Source of the DNA: Monoplex corrugatus
Taxonomy: Eukaryota; Mollusca; Gastropoda; Littorinimorpha; Ranellidae
Assembly (NCBI GenBank): GCA_030674185.1
Contig: JAPXFY010000023.1
Location: forward strand, 18,943,765 to 19,007,764
Length of the DNA stretch: 64,000 nucleotides
Direction: 5' to 3'
Shown: one piece after another, positions 54,424 through 64,000 of the stretch
Layout: every line of letters begins with the position of its first letter
Numbering within the stretch: position 1 is the first letter of the stretch
The notes under the pieces: generated by a model
What the model saw: the letters and a program-made list of their open reading frames with translations, nothing else
What the model was told of the DNA's origin: nothing
The model's database searches: none
Program-made: the position numbers and the translations under genes

Positions 54424-54945
54424 AGCCCAGCTGACTATGTACAGCCATATGACTGCTATAACCATTTCAAAACATACATATACAAAACTTCAAAAGGAAA
54501 AAAGGAAAAGAAAATTAAGTACACATATCATTCATGCACATAATCCAAGGAGATGCCCTTGGTGCTGACAACTCCATCCAATTTATCATACAAGAGATTT
54601 TAAAAACATACCTGAATACAAATTTAAACAAAACTAAGGACACTAAAACATGTAAAAATGGGCCGAAATTACATATTACTGCTTTTGCACATCACATTTC
54701 CCCACAACCAAAAATGCACTTAATACATACGTACCCAATTATCAATCCTAAGAGAAAGTACACAAGACTTTATTGAACACAAACAGGTGAATGGACCAAC
54801 AAGGCAGAAAATGACAGGAAGAAATGACAGAAAGCAAAGGAAGAAAGAAACAAAGAGGGAGACAGAAAAGAGGAAATTTCTAGCACAGAATTTCCAGAAG
54901 GTGGAGATGTTATCAATACTGAAAAAAGCCCCCCGGCATCCCTAT
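54420..54945. mobile_element. R500 copy 6
   Basis: AAGCCCAGCTGACTATGTAC, GTACACATATCATTCATGC, AAGGAGATGCCCTTGGTGC and GAATTTCCAGAAGGTGGAG; ends near CCCCGGCATCCC. Confidence 0.82.
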
Positions 54946-55015
54946 ATAGGTGTGTTCATTTGTTTGCTTTCAGATTATAACAACTTTCTGTGTAATGACA
55001 GAATGCAAGTGCAAG

Positions 55016-55628
55016 TTAACCCTTCGACTCCCTCACCTTGTCCATCCTGTATTGTCAACCATGCTAGCAAAGCAAAAACTTAACCTTTTGACTCCCACAC
55101 CTTGTCCATCCTGTATTGTCAACCATGCTAGCAAAGCAAAAACTTAACCTTTTGACTCCCACACTTTGTCCATCCTGTATTGTCAACCATGCTAGCAAAG
55201 CAAAAACTTAATCTTTTGACTCCCGCACCTTGTCCATCCTGTATTGTCAACCATGCTAGCCAAAGCAAAAACTTAACCTTTTGACTCCCACACCTTGTCC
55301 ATCCTGTATTGTCAACCATGCTAGCAAAGCAAAAACTTAACCTTTTGACTCCCACACCTTGTCCATCCTGTATTGTCAACCATGCTAGCAAAGCAAAAAA
55401 ATTAACCTTTTGACTCCCACACCTTGTCCATCCTGTATTGTCAACCATGCTAGCAAAGCAAAAAACTTAACCTTTTGACTCCCTCACCCTATCTACCAGC
55501 TTCTACAGGAAGCTGGTGGATAGGGTGAAGGAGTCAAAAGGTATGTTTTCACAGTTGGTGGATATGGTGAGGAGTCGAAAGGTTACTTTTTGCAGTTAGT
55601 GGATAGGGTGCAGGAGTCAAAGGGTTAA
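55016..55628. repeat. TTAA family A array (about 7 tandem 63-bp left arms)
   Basis: Unit TTAACCTTTTGACTCCCACA-CCTTGTCCATCCTGTATTGT-CAACCATGCTAGCAAAGCAA-AAAC in tandem, then one standard centre (AGCTTCTACAGGAAGCT) and two right half-units ending GGAGTCAAAGGGTTAA. Confidence 0.9.
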
Positions 55629-55789
55629 GTAGAATGATGTTTAGCTAGTGCATTATTCCCTTCACTGTTGTTCATTCACTTGCTCAGTTACTGCTTCCTG
55701 TTACACATGTCTCTTTTTACCTGTATGCTCGTAAACATATTTTCCTGAGCATAGTAAGGACAGTGGAGTAAGGACAGGATGTAGGTGTA

Positions 55790-55990
<201 letters not shown>

Positions 55991-56099
55991 CGCACATGCA
56001 CATGTGTGGTTGCGCAGATATGTTGTGTGCACTCGCACACACATGCATGTGCAGGTGTGTATGCCTCTTTGTGTGTATGTGTGCTTGCATGTACACAGG

Positions 56100-56609
56100 T
56101 AATAAGGTATACGTAAGCATAGTGTGCACAAGTGTGTGTGAGAAACTACCTAAGTACCTTAGTGTTGATGGAAGAAGTGGGAGTTTTCCTTGGCACCTTC
56201 ATGTCTCCATTGCACTGTAAAGTGTAACCCCATACAAAGTGTGGGTGGAAAAGACTGAGAGAAAACCTGGACAGACAGAGCAAGACTGAGAGATCAGACA
56301 GATAGATGTATACACGTTAGGGGGGGGGGGGGGGGACCATGCTTTAGAGATAGAAGGGGGGGGGGGAATTGTGCTTTAGTGATAGAGGGAGAGAGGGGGG
56401 TGTGTGTGGTGACCGGTTTTTAGAGATCTGATCCACCAGGAGTAAAACTGAAAAAGAGCAAGACAGAGGCAGGGGGGGTAATCAAAACACTGTCATCAAC
56501 AAACAATATAATAAACAGTTCAATTACAGTAGAAGAAACAAGAACAACATATTTACCATTAACACTGATAACAACTCAAGCTCATTTATAAAATAAAAAC
56601 AAAAGTACT
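56100..56609. other. No gene recognised; G-runs at 56320-56400
   Basis: Only G homopolymers and unique-looking sequence seen. Confidence 0.5.
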
Positions 56610-57110
56610 GGAGTACTACATCATCCAATAACAACACAGAGTCAGTCAATGACGCACTATTTCTCTTACCTCAACATTCACATACACCTATACTTCTTCC
56701 ACATTAAACAGTTTACCCTAAATACCATTCTTCTGAAGAATACGCTATAAAAGTTTTCCAGAGATGGAATCAAAAACCTTTTCGATATCAATAATGGCAA
56801 CATATAGCTTACATTCTAAATTTGTGTTCTGATCAATATGTAGGAAGCGTAGATGTGTGATGCACAGTAGAATAAAATCGACGGAAGCCAGCCTGATGCT
56901 CTCCAATAATATCGTTATTGTCAATCTATTTCTGAAGTCTACAAGTAAGAATGAAACGATCGTTATCGTCAAACTATTTTTGAAGTCTACAAGTAATCTT
57001 GAATGAAACGATATAATTTTCCACTAGTATGGGCTCTGCAATTTCTGGAGTCATCTGTGTTACTTTTCTTAAACAGTGGTTGTAATACAGATTCTGTCCT
57101 ATTGTGGGGG
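56610..57110 (-). mobile_element. LINE reverse transcriptase remnant
   Basis: Minus strand: CKLYVAIIDIEKVFDSISGK-LL, then in another frame LQKNGI and further pieces; compare LYVAFIDFEKAFDSVSRxxLW of LINE RT motif A. The Asp of motif A is visible, but several frame changes and stops mark it as dead. Includes a local 60-bp duplication (GTTATTGTC...GAAGTCTACAAGTAA). Confidence 0.7.
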
Positions 57111-57327
57111 TATCATGTTTTAGCAAAAAGTTGATTGGAAAAAAAGTTTTAAACGAAAAAATAAAATAATATATAAACAAAGAATATCAAACACATCCTT
57201 GAAAAATTCAACAATTAATCACTATAGAACAGGAGCTTTTCCATTTTGTAGATTATGAACTGCCCAGAGAGGGGAGGGGGTGGAAGGGAGGGGAGATGGA
57301 CAGCAAGAAAACATGGCATGATACGAA

Positions 57328-57475
57328 AGAGAGAGAGAGAGACAGAGACACAGAGAGACAGAGATGAAACAGCGAGAGACAGAGAGAGTGAGGGAGAGAC
57401 ATGAGAAAAGAGAGAGAGATGAAAAAGAGAGAGATGGAGAGACAGACAGACAGACAGACAGAGAGAAAGAAAAAG
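57328..57475. repeat. (GA)n / (GACA)n region
   Basis: GA and GACAGACA tracts. Confidence 0.95.
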
Positions 57476-57592
57476 ATCCATGAAACAGAAAGAGAGAAAA
57501 CCATGAAACACACAGAGAGAGTGATACAGAGGCTGTGGCATGTTTGAAGTATTTCTGAACTGGACTGACATAATTACACAAAATGAACTGTT

Positions 57593-58070
57593 ACTATTAT
57601 TTTTGTTTAAACCCAGCCAACTGCGCTGAGTCATATCAGGGCTATAACCATTTCAAAACATGCACAATACTTCACCAGGAAAAAAGGGAACAGAAAATTA
57701 AGTAGATGTATCAATGCATTCACACACATAATCTAAGGAAATGCCCCTGGCATTGACCACTCCTTCCAATTTATCGCACAGGGGATTTTAAAAAAAAAAA
57801 CTAAATACAAGTCTAAGCATAACTAAGGACACTGAAACTTAAGTGAAAGTGAAACATATATTATAAAAACGGGCCTAAATTACCTAAAATTGCTTCTGCA
57901 TATCTCATGTCCCAAAACCAAAAATGCACTTAAAATAACAGGAAGAAATGACAGAAAGCAAAGTGAGAAAGGAAGAAAAGAAGTGAGTGACAGAAAAGAG
58001 GAAACTTCCAGCACAGAATTTCCAGAAGGTGGGGATACTATTTAACTGAAAAAGCCCCAGACATCACCAT
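57593..58070. mobile_element. R500 copy 7 (empty TTAA site)
   Basis: TTACTATTATTTTTGTTTAA-ACCCAGCCAACTG: uninterrupted TTAA at 57607-57610. Then CATATCAGGGCTATAACCAT, AATCTAAGGAAATGCCCCTG and AATTTCCAGAAGGTGGGG. Confidence 0.83.
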
Positions 58071-58344
58071 GGAAGAACAAAATTCAAGTGAACCAACTAT
58101 ACAATAACTAAATGAACTGACTGTGCAAAACTAAATATACAGTCCAGGACAATGCAACACTGTTCAGAATTCCCTAATTATATCACTCTCATCCAAACCA
58201 TAACAACTACTGAAAGGTACTGTTGTTTCCTACCAACACACAGTCAGTACAACTGATGGATGTCTCATTCCTTCTCACACAAGTAAAGCCACACAGCTAG
58301 CTATACATGTATTATATAGACAGCGTCCCAGCCTCACAACATGT
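58071..58344. other. No recognised feature
   Basis: Unique-looking sequence. Confidence 0.5.
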
Positions 58345-58515
58345 AACACGCAATTCCTTATACATATTTCAAAACAGATCCAGTATCTCACGCAATTCCT
58401 TATACATATTTCAAAACAGATCCAGCACCTCACACAATTCCAAAACAGATCCAGCACCTCACACAATTCCTTATTTTTCAAAACAGATCAAGTACCTCAC
58501 ACAATGCCTACCATT
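58345..58515. repeat. Short tandem repeat region (about 42 bp and shorter units)
   Basis: CACGCAATTCCTTATACATA-TTTCAAAACAGATCCAG repeated with internal deletions, about five copies. Confidence 0.88.
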
Positions 58516-58884
58516 TAAAAAAAAATATGGTACCTCACAAAGTAATATAATCAAATACACTGTTCCTCGTATATATATCACAACATAAAAAGTTGAAAAC
58601 ATTGTTTCTCACACTTCATATCAAAGAGTCAAACACAATTTCCCTCATTCTTCGTAACATTAAGACTTTGTAGGCCTACAATTTCCTCCTGGAACCACAC
58701 AATGAAAAATATTCCATTTTCTCCACTAAAACCACACAACCATGTAATGATGTACTGCCAGTTTTCTGACACATGTATAATACTTAAAATATTATCATTT
58801 AAGCGATTTCAACTTTTCCTCTCTCGCACAAAGACAGCATCTATGTGATGAACATCTGTTGCTTCATGCTACAGTGAAGTCAGT
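58516..58884. other. No recognised feature
   Basis: AT-rich unique-looking sequence. Confidence 0.5.
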
Positions 58885-59120
58885 TTAACCCTTCAACTCC
58901 CACACCATATCCACTGACTGCAAAAACTTAACCTGTTGACTCCCACACCCTATCCACTGACCGCAAAAACTTAAATCCTCCAACTCCCTCACCCTATCCG
59001 CCAGCTTCTTGCAGGAAGCTGGTGGATAGTGTGAGCAAGTCAAAGAGTTAAGTATTTGCTTTGCTAGCATGGTTGACAATGCAGGATGCTGAAGACAGTG
59101 TGCCGGAGTCAAAGGGTTAA
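58885..59120. repeat. TTAA family A element with duplicated left arm
   Basis: TTAACCCTTCAACTCCCACA, a second left arm, centre GCTTCTTGCAGGAAGC, GCTAGCATGGTTGACAATGC, right end CCGGAGTCAAAGGGTTAA. TTAA at both ends. Confidence 0.9.
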
Positions 59121-59131
59121 CTGTTCCTTAA

Positions 59132-59161
59132 ACACACACACACACACACACACACATACAC

Positions 59162-59206
<45 letters not shown>

Positions 59207-59224
59207 ACACACAGACAGACAGAG

Positions 59225-59255
<31 letters not shown>

Positions 59256-59300
59256 TACACACACACAGACACACAGACACACAGACAGACACACACACAC
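59132..59300. repeat. (CA)n / (CAGA)n microsatellite
   Basis: CA with CAGACAGA sections. Confidence 0.96.
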
Positions 59301-59416
59301 ATATATATATATAAAGAGTAACACCATGTATTGCCATTTTCTTGGTTCCAACTGAAAATAGTATGCATTCTTCACAAAACCATACTGCAACCATTTTCTT
59401 TTCAGCATGTGTGTAC

Positions 59417-59497
59417 ATGTCTGTGTGTGTGTGTGTGTGTGGGGGGGTGTGGGTGTACATGTGTGTGTGTTGTGTGTGTGTGTGTGTGGTGTGTATG

Positions 59498-59535
<38 letters not shown>

Positions 59536-59610
59536 TGTGCGTGTGTGTGTGTGTGTGTGCGTGTGTGCGTGCGTGGTGCGTGCTGCGTGCGTGCGTGCGT
59601 GCGTGTTTGT
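59417..59610. repeat. (GT)n / (GTGC)n microsatellite
   Basis: GT with a G-run and GTGCGTGC sections. Confidence 0.96.
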
Positions 59611-59749
59611 TGTGCATGCAGTGCACTGTGTTAGCTCTATGCAAGCTGCTATCGTGGTACAGTTCCTCTCTGCTTATAGCTGCTGAAGCAGCTGGTTGTA
59701 CAAGTTTCTGCATCAAAGTCGTCGCAAGACGCTAATTGGTCTTAGAACA

Positions 59750-60085
59750 GTTTTCGTACTGCAATCAAAACCAGACTACAAACTGTTTTCGATACGCAAT
59801 CAACCATTTGACTACAAACTGTTTTCGATACTGCAATCAAAACCATGGACTACAAACTGTTTTCGATACTGCAATCAAAACCATGGACTACAAACTTGTT
59901 TTCGATACTGCAATCAAAACCATGGACTACAAACTTGTTTTCGATACTACAATCAAAACCATGGACTACAAACTTGTTTTCGATACTACAATCAAAACCA
60001 TGGACTACAAACTTGTTTTCGATACTACAATCAAAACCATGGACTACAAACTTGTTTTCAATACTATAATCAAAACCACGGACTA
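59750..60085. repeat. 39-40-bp minisatellite, about 8 copies
   Basis: Unit GTTTTCGATACTACAATCAA then AACCATGGACTACAAACTT. Confidence 0.95.
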
Positions 60086-61560
60086 CCTCACACAACTGAA
60101 TCGCCACACTGATCTTACACCAAGTATCCAGGATCAAGGCAAAAACTGCTTCACCCTGAATAACTCACTTCCTTCTTTGTCCAGGAACAGGACAAAGACT
60201 GACAATCTCTCTTACTCCTTGTCCTCTTCACGAGCATCACAATCACATGACTGATGACGGACTTGGCATTGATAACAGATGGTTACACAACTTTCCACCA
60301 ATACAAAACCAAATGGAAAACTCAGCTACGCAGATGACGATTTCTTTTATATTATATCTGTATGGTTGCAAGGGTCTCCAGAGCACAGCTTCAATCCTTT
60401 TAGTTTTAAAATAGAAATTCTGTTTCTTGTAGTCATACAGTTTAGGTCAAATATCAAATAAAAAGGAAAAAAGAAAGAAAGAACTTGAGATACAAACAGA
60501 AAAAAAGTAATCTACAAACAGAAAAAAAGTAATCTATCTATTGCCACAAAGTAAACTGATCAACAAACAAGTGATCAATCCCACCGCCTTACAAATTATC
60601 ATCAATCAATTGATCCATCAATCAACAATTGATATGGTAAATGTGGATTGATTGTCAGAGCCGCAACAGAGGCACAATAGGGCTGTCTCCCTTTTATAAA
60701 TAAACAAAAAGAGAACAAATAAATGTACAAGACAGAACACTGAAAAACATCAGATTCATTTCCATGAGCTGCACGACTACAAAAGACAAGCACTGCACTG
60801 ATTTCTTTGCTTAGGCTGCATTACTATCCAGATCATTAAAATACAGGGAAAATCATTTTTTCAAAAGCACTGCAAAAGGTCACTGTTCTTCTGTTTGCTC
60901 AGTACAACAGTAGGCTGCCGATGTCTAGAACATGAAATGGCAAGGGGGAAAAACAAAACAGAAAAAGTAACATCACTGCAAAGTTGGAAGTATGCATGCC
61001 TTTTTTTTTTTTTTTTTTTTTTTTTCTTCAAACGGTGGAAATCTGAATCACAAGACGTCGACGGTTCTACTCTCAGAGAGACTTACAATGAACAAGCAGA
61101 AATAAAAACAAAACATACGACACTGTCAAAGAGTAACGGTTGTTGTCCTTTGAAAGACGGGCACACAGCACAGACAGGTAACTAACGGTAGGGGTAGACT
61201 GATGGCAGGTTGTAACAGCAAGGAAGTTATTCTCTGCCGGCACAAGATTGTTGTCATGCTAAGCCATGGCTGGCTCATAGTCCTACTCGCGCTGTCTGTC
61301 TCACACAGACCTGTCTATCTCTTCCCTTCCTGGTAGCTGTCCTGAATATGCCACATCCTGATTTACCATACTCTCTCAAATAAACAAGCTGGGTCTCACG
61401 GTCACTTATCTAAACCCAAGCCTAGGAGCACAGCCTAGCCCCACCAGACCTATAATGCAAAGACGGTAACACAACTTACTCAAAGGTCCCCACACTAACT
61501 TACTACTTGCCCGTTATACCACTGGCACAACAACAGCAACAAAGATCCACGACTCCTGTC
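60086..61560. other. No recognised feature (poly-T at 61001-61025)
   Basis: No gene or repeat family recognised apart from the homopolymer; short duplicate GAAAAAAAGTAATCTA at about 60500-60535. Confidence 0.5.
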
Positions 61561-61574
61561 TGTTCTAACCCAGC

Positions 61575-61655
61575 CTTCATACAGTGGATAGGGTGAAGGA
61601 GTCAAAGGGTTAAGTTTTAGCAGTTGGTGGACAGGGTGCAGGAATCAATGGGTTA
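61575..61655. repeat. TTAA family A remnant (right half)
   Basis: GTGGATAGGGTGAAGGAGTC-AAAGGGTTAAGTTTTAGCAG, then GCAGGAATCAATGGGTTAG. Confidence 0.8.
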
Positions 61656-61889
61656 GTTAGGCTGACATTTCTCAGATTTTCTGACAGAACTAGGTTATTA
61701 CTTATAGGTTGATTTTTTTTGTCCTAGACCTTAGAAGTCAATGTTTTTTGTTAGCAACCTTCATGGGTGTCCATGATCGCCTTGGGGTAGGTGGCAGTCT
61801 ATCAGCTATATCATGGTGTCTTGTCCAGCACACTTCTTCAGCTCTGTGTCAGTGTGTGGAATTGGAATTTTGCATGGTACCTGTAACAT

Positions 61890-62117
61890 CATCATCATCA
61901 TCATCAGGTGCCCTGCCGCATGGCGTTGGCGACCATGGACTTCCAACCATCTCTATCTCTCGTTGCCCCTAGCATAACCCCCACCCTCCTCATCCCCAGC
62001 CACTCTGCAAGTCCGTCCAGCATTCTCTCCCTGGGTCTACCTGGTGCTCCCTTTCCCTCCAGCTTTCCCGTTGTGACCAGGTGCTCCAAATCCCCCTTCC
62101 TCATAAAATGGCCTATA
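61890..62117 (-). mobile_element. LINE 3' fragment, family GHFMRKGD, copy 4
   Basis: Minus strand: GHFMRKGDLEHLVTTGKLEG, APGRPRERMLDGLAEWLG, GATRDRDGWKSMVANAMRQG-T then stop, and (ATC)n on the + strand at 61889-61905. This copy keeps the C-terminus in frame; 5'-truncated at 62117. Confidence 0.88.
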
Positions 62118-62374
62118 TAGAGTTGGGTAATTGTTTGTGTCTGCCTTGCTGTCTGCCTTGCTGTGTCTGCCTTGCTGTCTGCCTTGCTGTGTATCATGTG
62201 TTCATGTTGTATCATCGTTACAAGTGTTCCGTGTCATCAGTGGTTGAGTTGTGATGATATGTTTTTGTTTTGTCATGTTTTGATGTCACTTTTGTTACAT
62301 CATATGCCTGTGTCTATGTTGTTTGATAGTTGTCAGCACTCAGTGTCATCAGTGGTTGTGTAGTGATAATATGC
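62118..62374. repeat. Short (GTCTGCCTTGCT)n repeats then T/G-rich sequence
   Basis: GTCTGCCTTGCTGT recurs four to five times at 62137-62192. A later GTGTCATCAGTGGTTG pair is at 62231 and 62343. Confidence 0.75.
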
Positions 62375-62378
62375 CTTG

Positions 62379-62550
62379 ACTCTCTCACCCTATCCACCAG
62401 CATCCTGCATTGTCAGTCATGACAGCAAAGCAAAAACTTAATCCTTACACCACTTTATCCTATCCACCAGATATCTGCAGGAAGACAGTGAGGGAGTCAA
62501 AGGGTTAAGTTTTTGCAGCTGGTGGATAGGGTGCGGGAGTGAAAGGGATA
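62379..62550. repeat. TTAA family A element, degraded
   Basis: CTTGACTCTCTCACCCTATC, GCAAAGCAAAAACTTAATCC, GATATCTGCAGGAAGAC, GAGTCAAAGGGTTAAG and GGAGTGAAAGGGATA. Confidence 0.8.
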
Positions 62551-62696
62551 TTCTGATTTATGTTTTGATGTGTAGTTTGATCAGTTTTTCTTAGAAGTAT
62601 GTGTGTCAATATCACATCATATCTGTCAGTGCTTTGTATTGGATTGTCAATACTTAAGTAGAGTTAGCATTTAACATTGGGTATTATCATGTAGTT

Positions 62697-63016
62697 TTAA
62701 CCCTTCGCTGTTCACAAAGCCGGTAACCGCCCTGCGGAAGAATGTGCCGATCCGTTCGTAGCGGTTGAGATCGCCCGACCTTTTCCGGCACATGTGTGGG
62801 CAATTTCCATCACAACTGGCATTGCTGTCTTATCGCGCGTGTGATTAGAATCTTGGTCAGTCTCACGTTGAATGTTCTAAAAATAGTGTGAGCATTCTGG
62901 GATGGAAGGAACTTTCCATTCACTACTGAAAGACTTTATACTGACGCTGTGCTACATTCGAATGCGAATACTAGGAGCTAGCTTTACATAGCAGTGCAAA
63001 TTCGAAAGGGTTTTAA
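62697..63016. mobile_element. TTAA family B MITE, copy 2 (inverted relative to copy 1)
   Basis: TTAACCCTTCGCTGTTCACA ... GCAAATTCGAAAGGG then TTTTAA. The reverse complement of the element at 27914-28232 over its full length, with substitutions concentrated at CpG sites. Confidence 0.9.
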
Positions 63017-63977
63017 CAGTTTTGATGAGCATGTGTTCATGTGGTGTCTGTGATTTATATCGTCACTCGTTGTGGGTCAATGTGTTGTGATTCCAGTTTC
63101 AAGGTATGGTCAGGTACCTGCTATTTGCCTAGTCAGAAGTGAGTAGGATTTTGTTTGTTTGTTTGTTTGCTTTTGTTTTTGTTTTTTGTTTTTCCCCAAA
63201 AAAGAACCCCAAGTATGGATAAATTTCACCTAGGGGCACCAAAAAAACCGAGTCGATGCATGTGCCTTCTGACCTGCGCATGCTTAAAGATCCCACAGCA
63301 ACTGAAAATTGTGAAGAGCAGGGCATTCACCCAGCTGCCCTGGCATAAAATATTTGAGACATAGGGTCATTTGAAATATTTGAGAAATAGATAGGTTCCA
63401 TTTCCCAGGTCTTTCCCCTTGAAGACCAGTTAGTACTGGACAGACAGGCTCATTTCTCATGTCCTTATCATTTCTCAGGTCCTTACCCTTGAAGGCCAAT
63501 TAGATTTCATGCCTTTCTGAAGTCTTTGTCAAAAAAAAAAGGGGGGGAGGGGATGGGGGGCAGCACTGCACCCTGGTGAGTTGCTCTCAACATGGAGGGC
63601 AGCCTGAATTTCACATGGTACAATCCATCATGACAAAAAAGAAATGAATAAGAATGAATGAATATGAATATGAAAAATGTGCATATATATGTCATATTTT
63701 CGCTTAAGATGTGGAGGTGAATGGGTGCTCATACCAGTCTTCATAGTACATATTACATTTTGCTGCTTGTGTGGATGGAAGCACAAGTGAGGTTCACGAA
63801 TGCATGGGCGCCTTTTAGTTTTAAAGTGTAAGAGTGTTTATGTGGTTAATAGTAATCTATCTGACTGATGATATATTGTAGGGGGGTTAAAGACACACAT
63901 GTTATTGAGGTGTTCTAATTACTTTGACAATTAAAACTTTATTCATATTTGTGAAGTTGCGATATTGTTGGATGAAG
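63017..63977. other. No recognised feature
   Basis: No gene recognised. Short duplicate of ATTTGAGA(C/A)ATAG and CATTTCTCA at 63350-63480. Confidence 0.5.
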
Positions 63978-64000
63978 TTAACCCTTTGACTCCCACAGCC
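63978..64000. repeat. TTAA family A element, cut by window end
   Basis: TTAACCCTTTGACTCCCACA is the left terminus of family A. Confidence 0.85.

Overview
This window is animal nuclear DNA, rich in repeats and organised like a large-intron eukaryotic gene region. The type of organism is inferred. The gene is split by GT/AG introns, several non-LTR retrotransposon families are present, and (CA)n/(GT)n tracts and minisatellites are very dense. Together these suggest a lophotrochozoan, most likely a mollusc. No search could be run to confirm this.

One cellular gene was recognised. It is a chimaerin-type Rac GTPase-activating protein (SH2 - C1 - RhoGAP) on the minus strand, from about 37.6 kb (first exon) down to the stop codon at 6988-6990. 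Twelve coding exons were found by joining reading frames across GT/AG junctions. Intron phases agree at every junction except exon 5 to exon 6. Exon 5 also has an apparent one-base loss in a homopolymer. The SH2 FLVR-type arginine, all eight C1 zinc ligands and the RhoGAP arginine finger are visible. About half of the window is introns of this gene, and these are filled with satellites: a 40-bp array just 3' of the gene, a 2.9-kb array of ACACATTAACA-type units, and a 37-bp array carrying nuclear-receptor DR1-like sites.

The second theme is a set of DNA elements that use TTAA. Family A, present at more than 20 loci, is a short nested palindrome bounded by TTAA-CCCTTTGACTCCC and its inverse. 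Family B (about 311 bp, two copies), family C (one copy) and family E (one copy) have other termini but also sit between TTAA sites. A larger element (9240-10288) has TTAA-flanked inverted termini and a decayed piggyBac-like transposase N-terminus. It lies inside another inverted-repeat element (8776-10435). Filled and empty versions of the same TTAA in copies of a 500-bp interspersed repeat (here called R500) let the insertion site be read directly from this window.

The region from 38 to 64 kb, upstream of the chimaerin gene, contains no recognised host gene. It holds minisatellites (45-bp, 27-bp, 54-bp, 77-bp and other units), a nearly intact but 5'-truncated L2/CR1-like LINE (45.6-48.1 kb) inserted in a 27-bp minisatellite, four 3' fragments of another LINE (one inserted in a 77-bp minisatellite with a 10-bp direct repeat), R500 copies and family A copies. 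Most long open frames in the window are by-products of repeats whose unit is a multiple of three, or of dinucleotide tracts.
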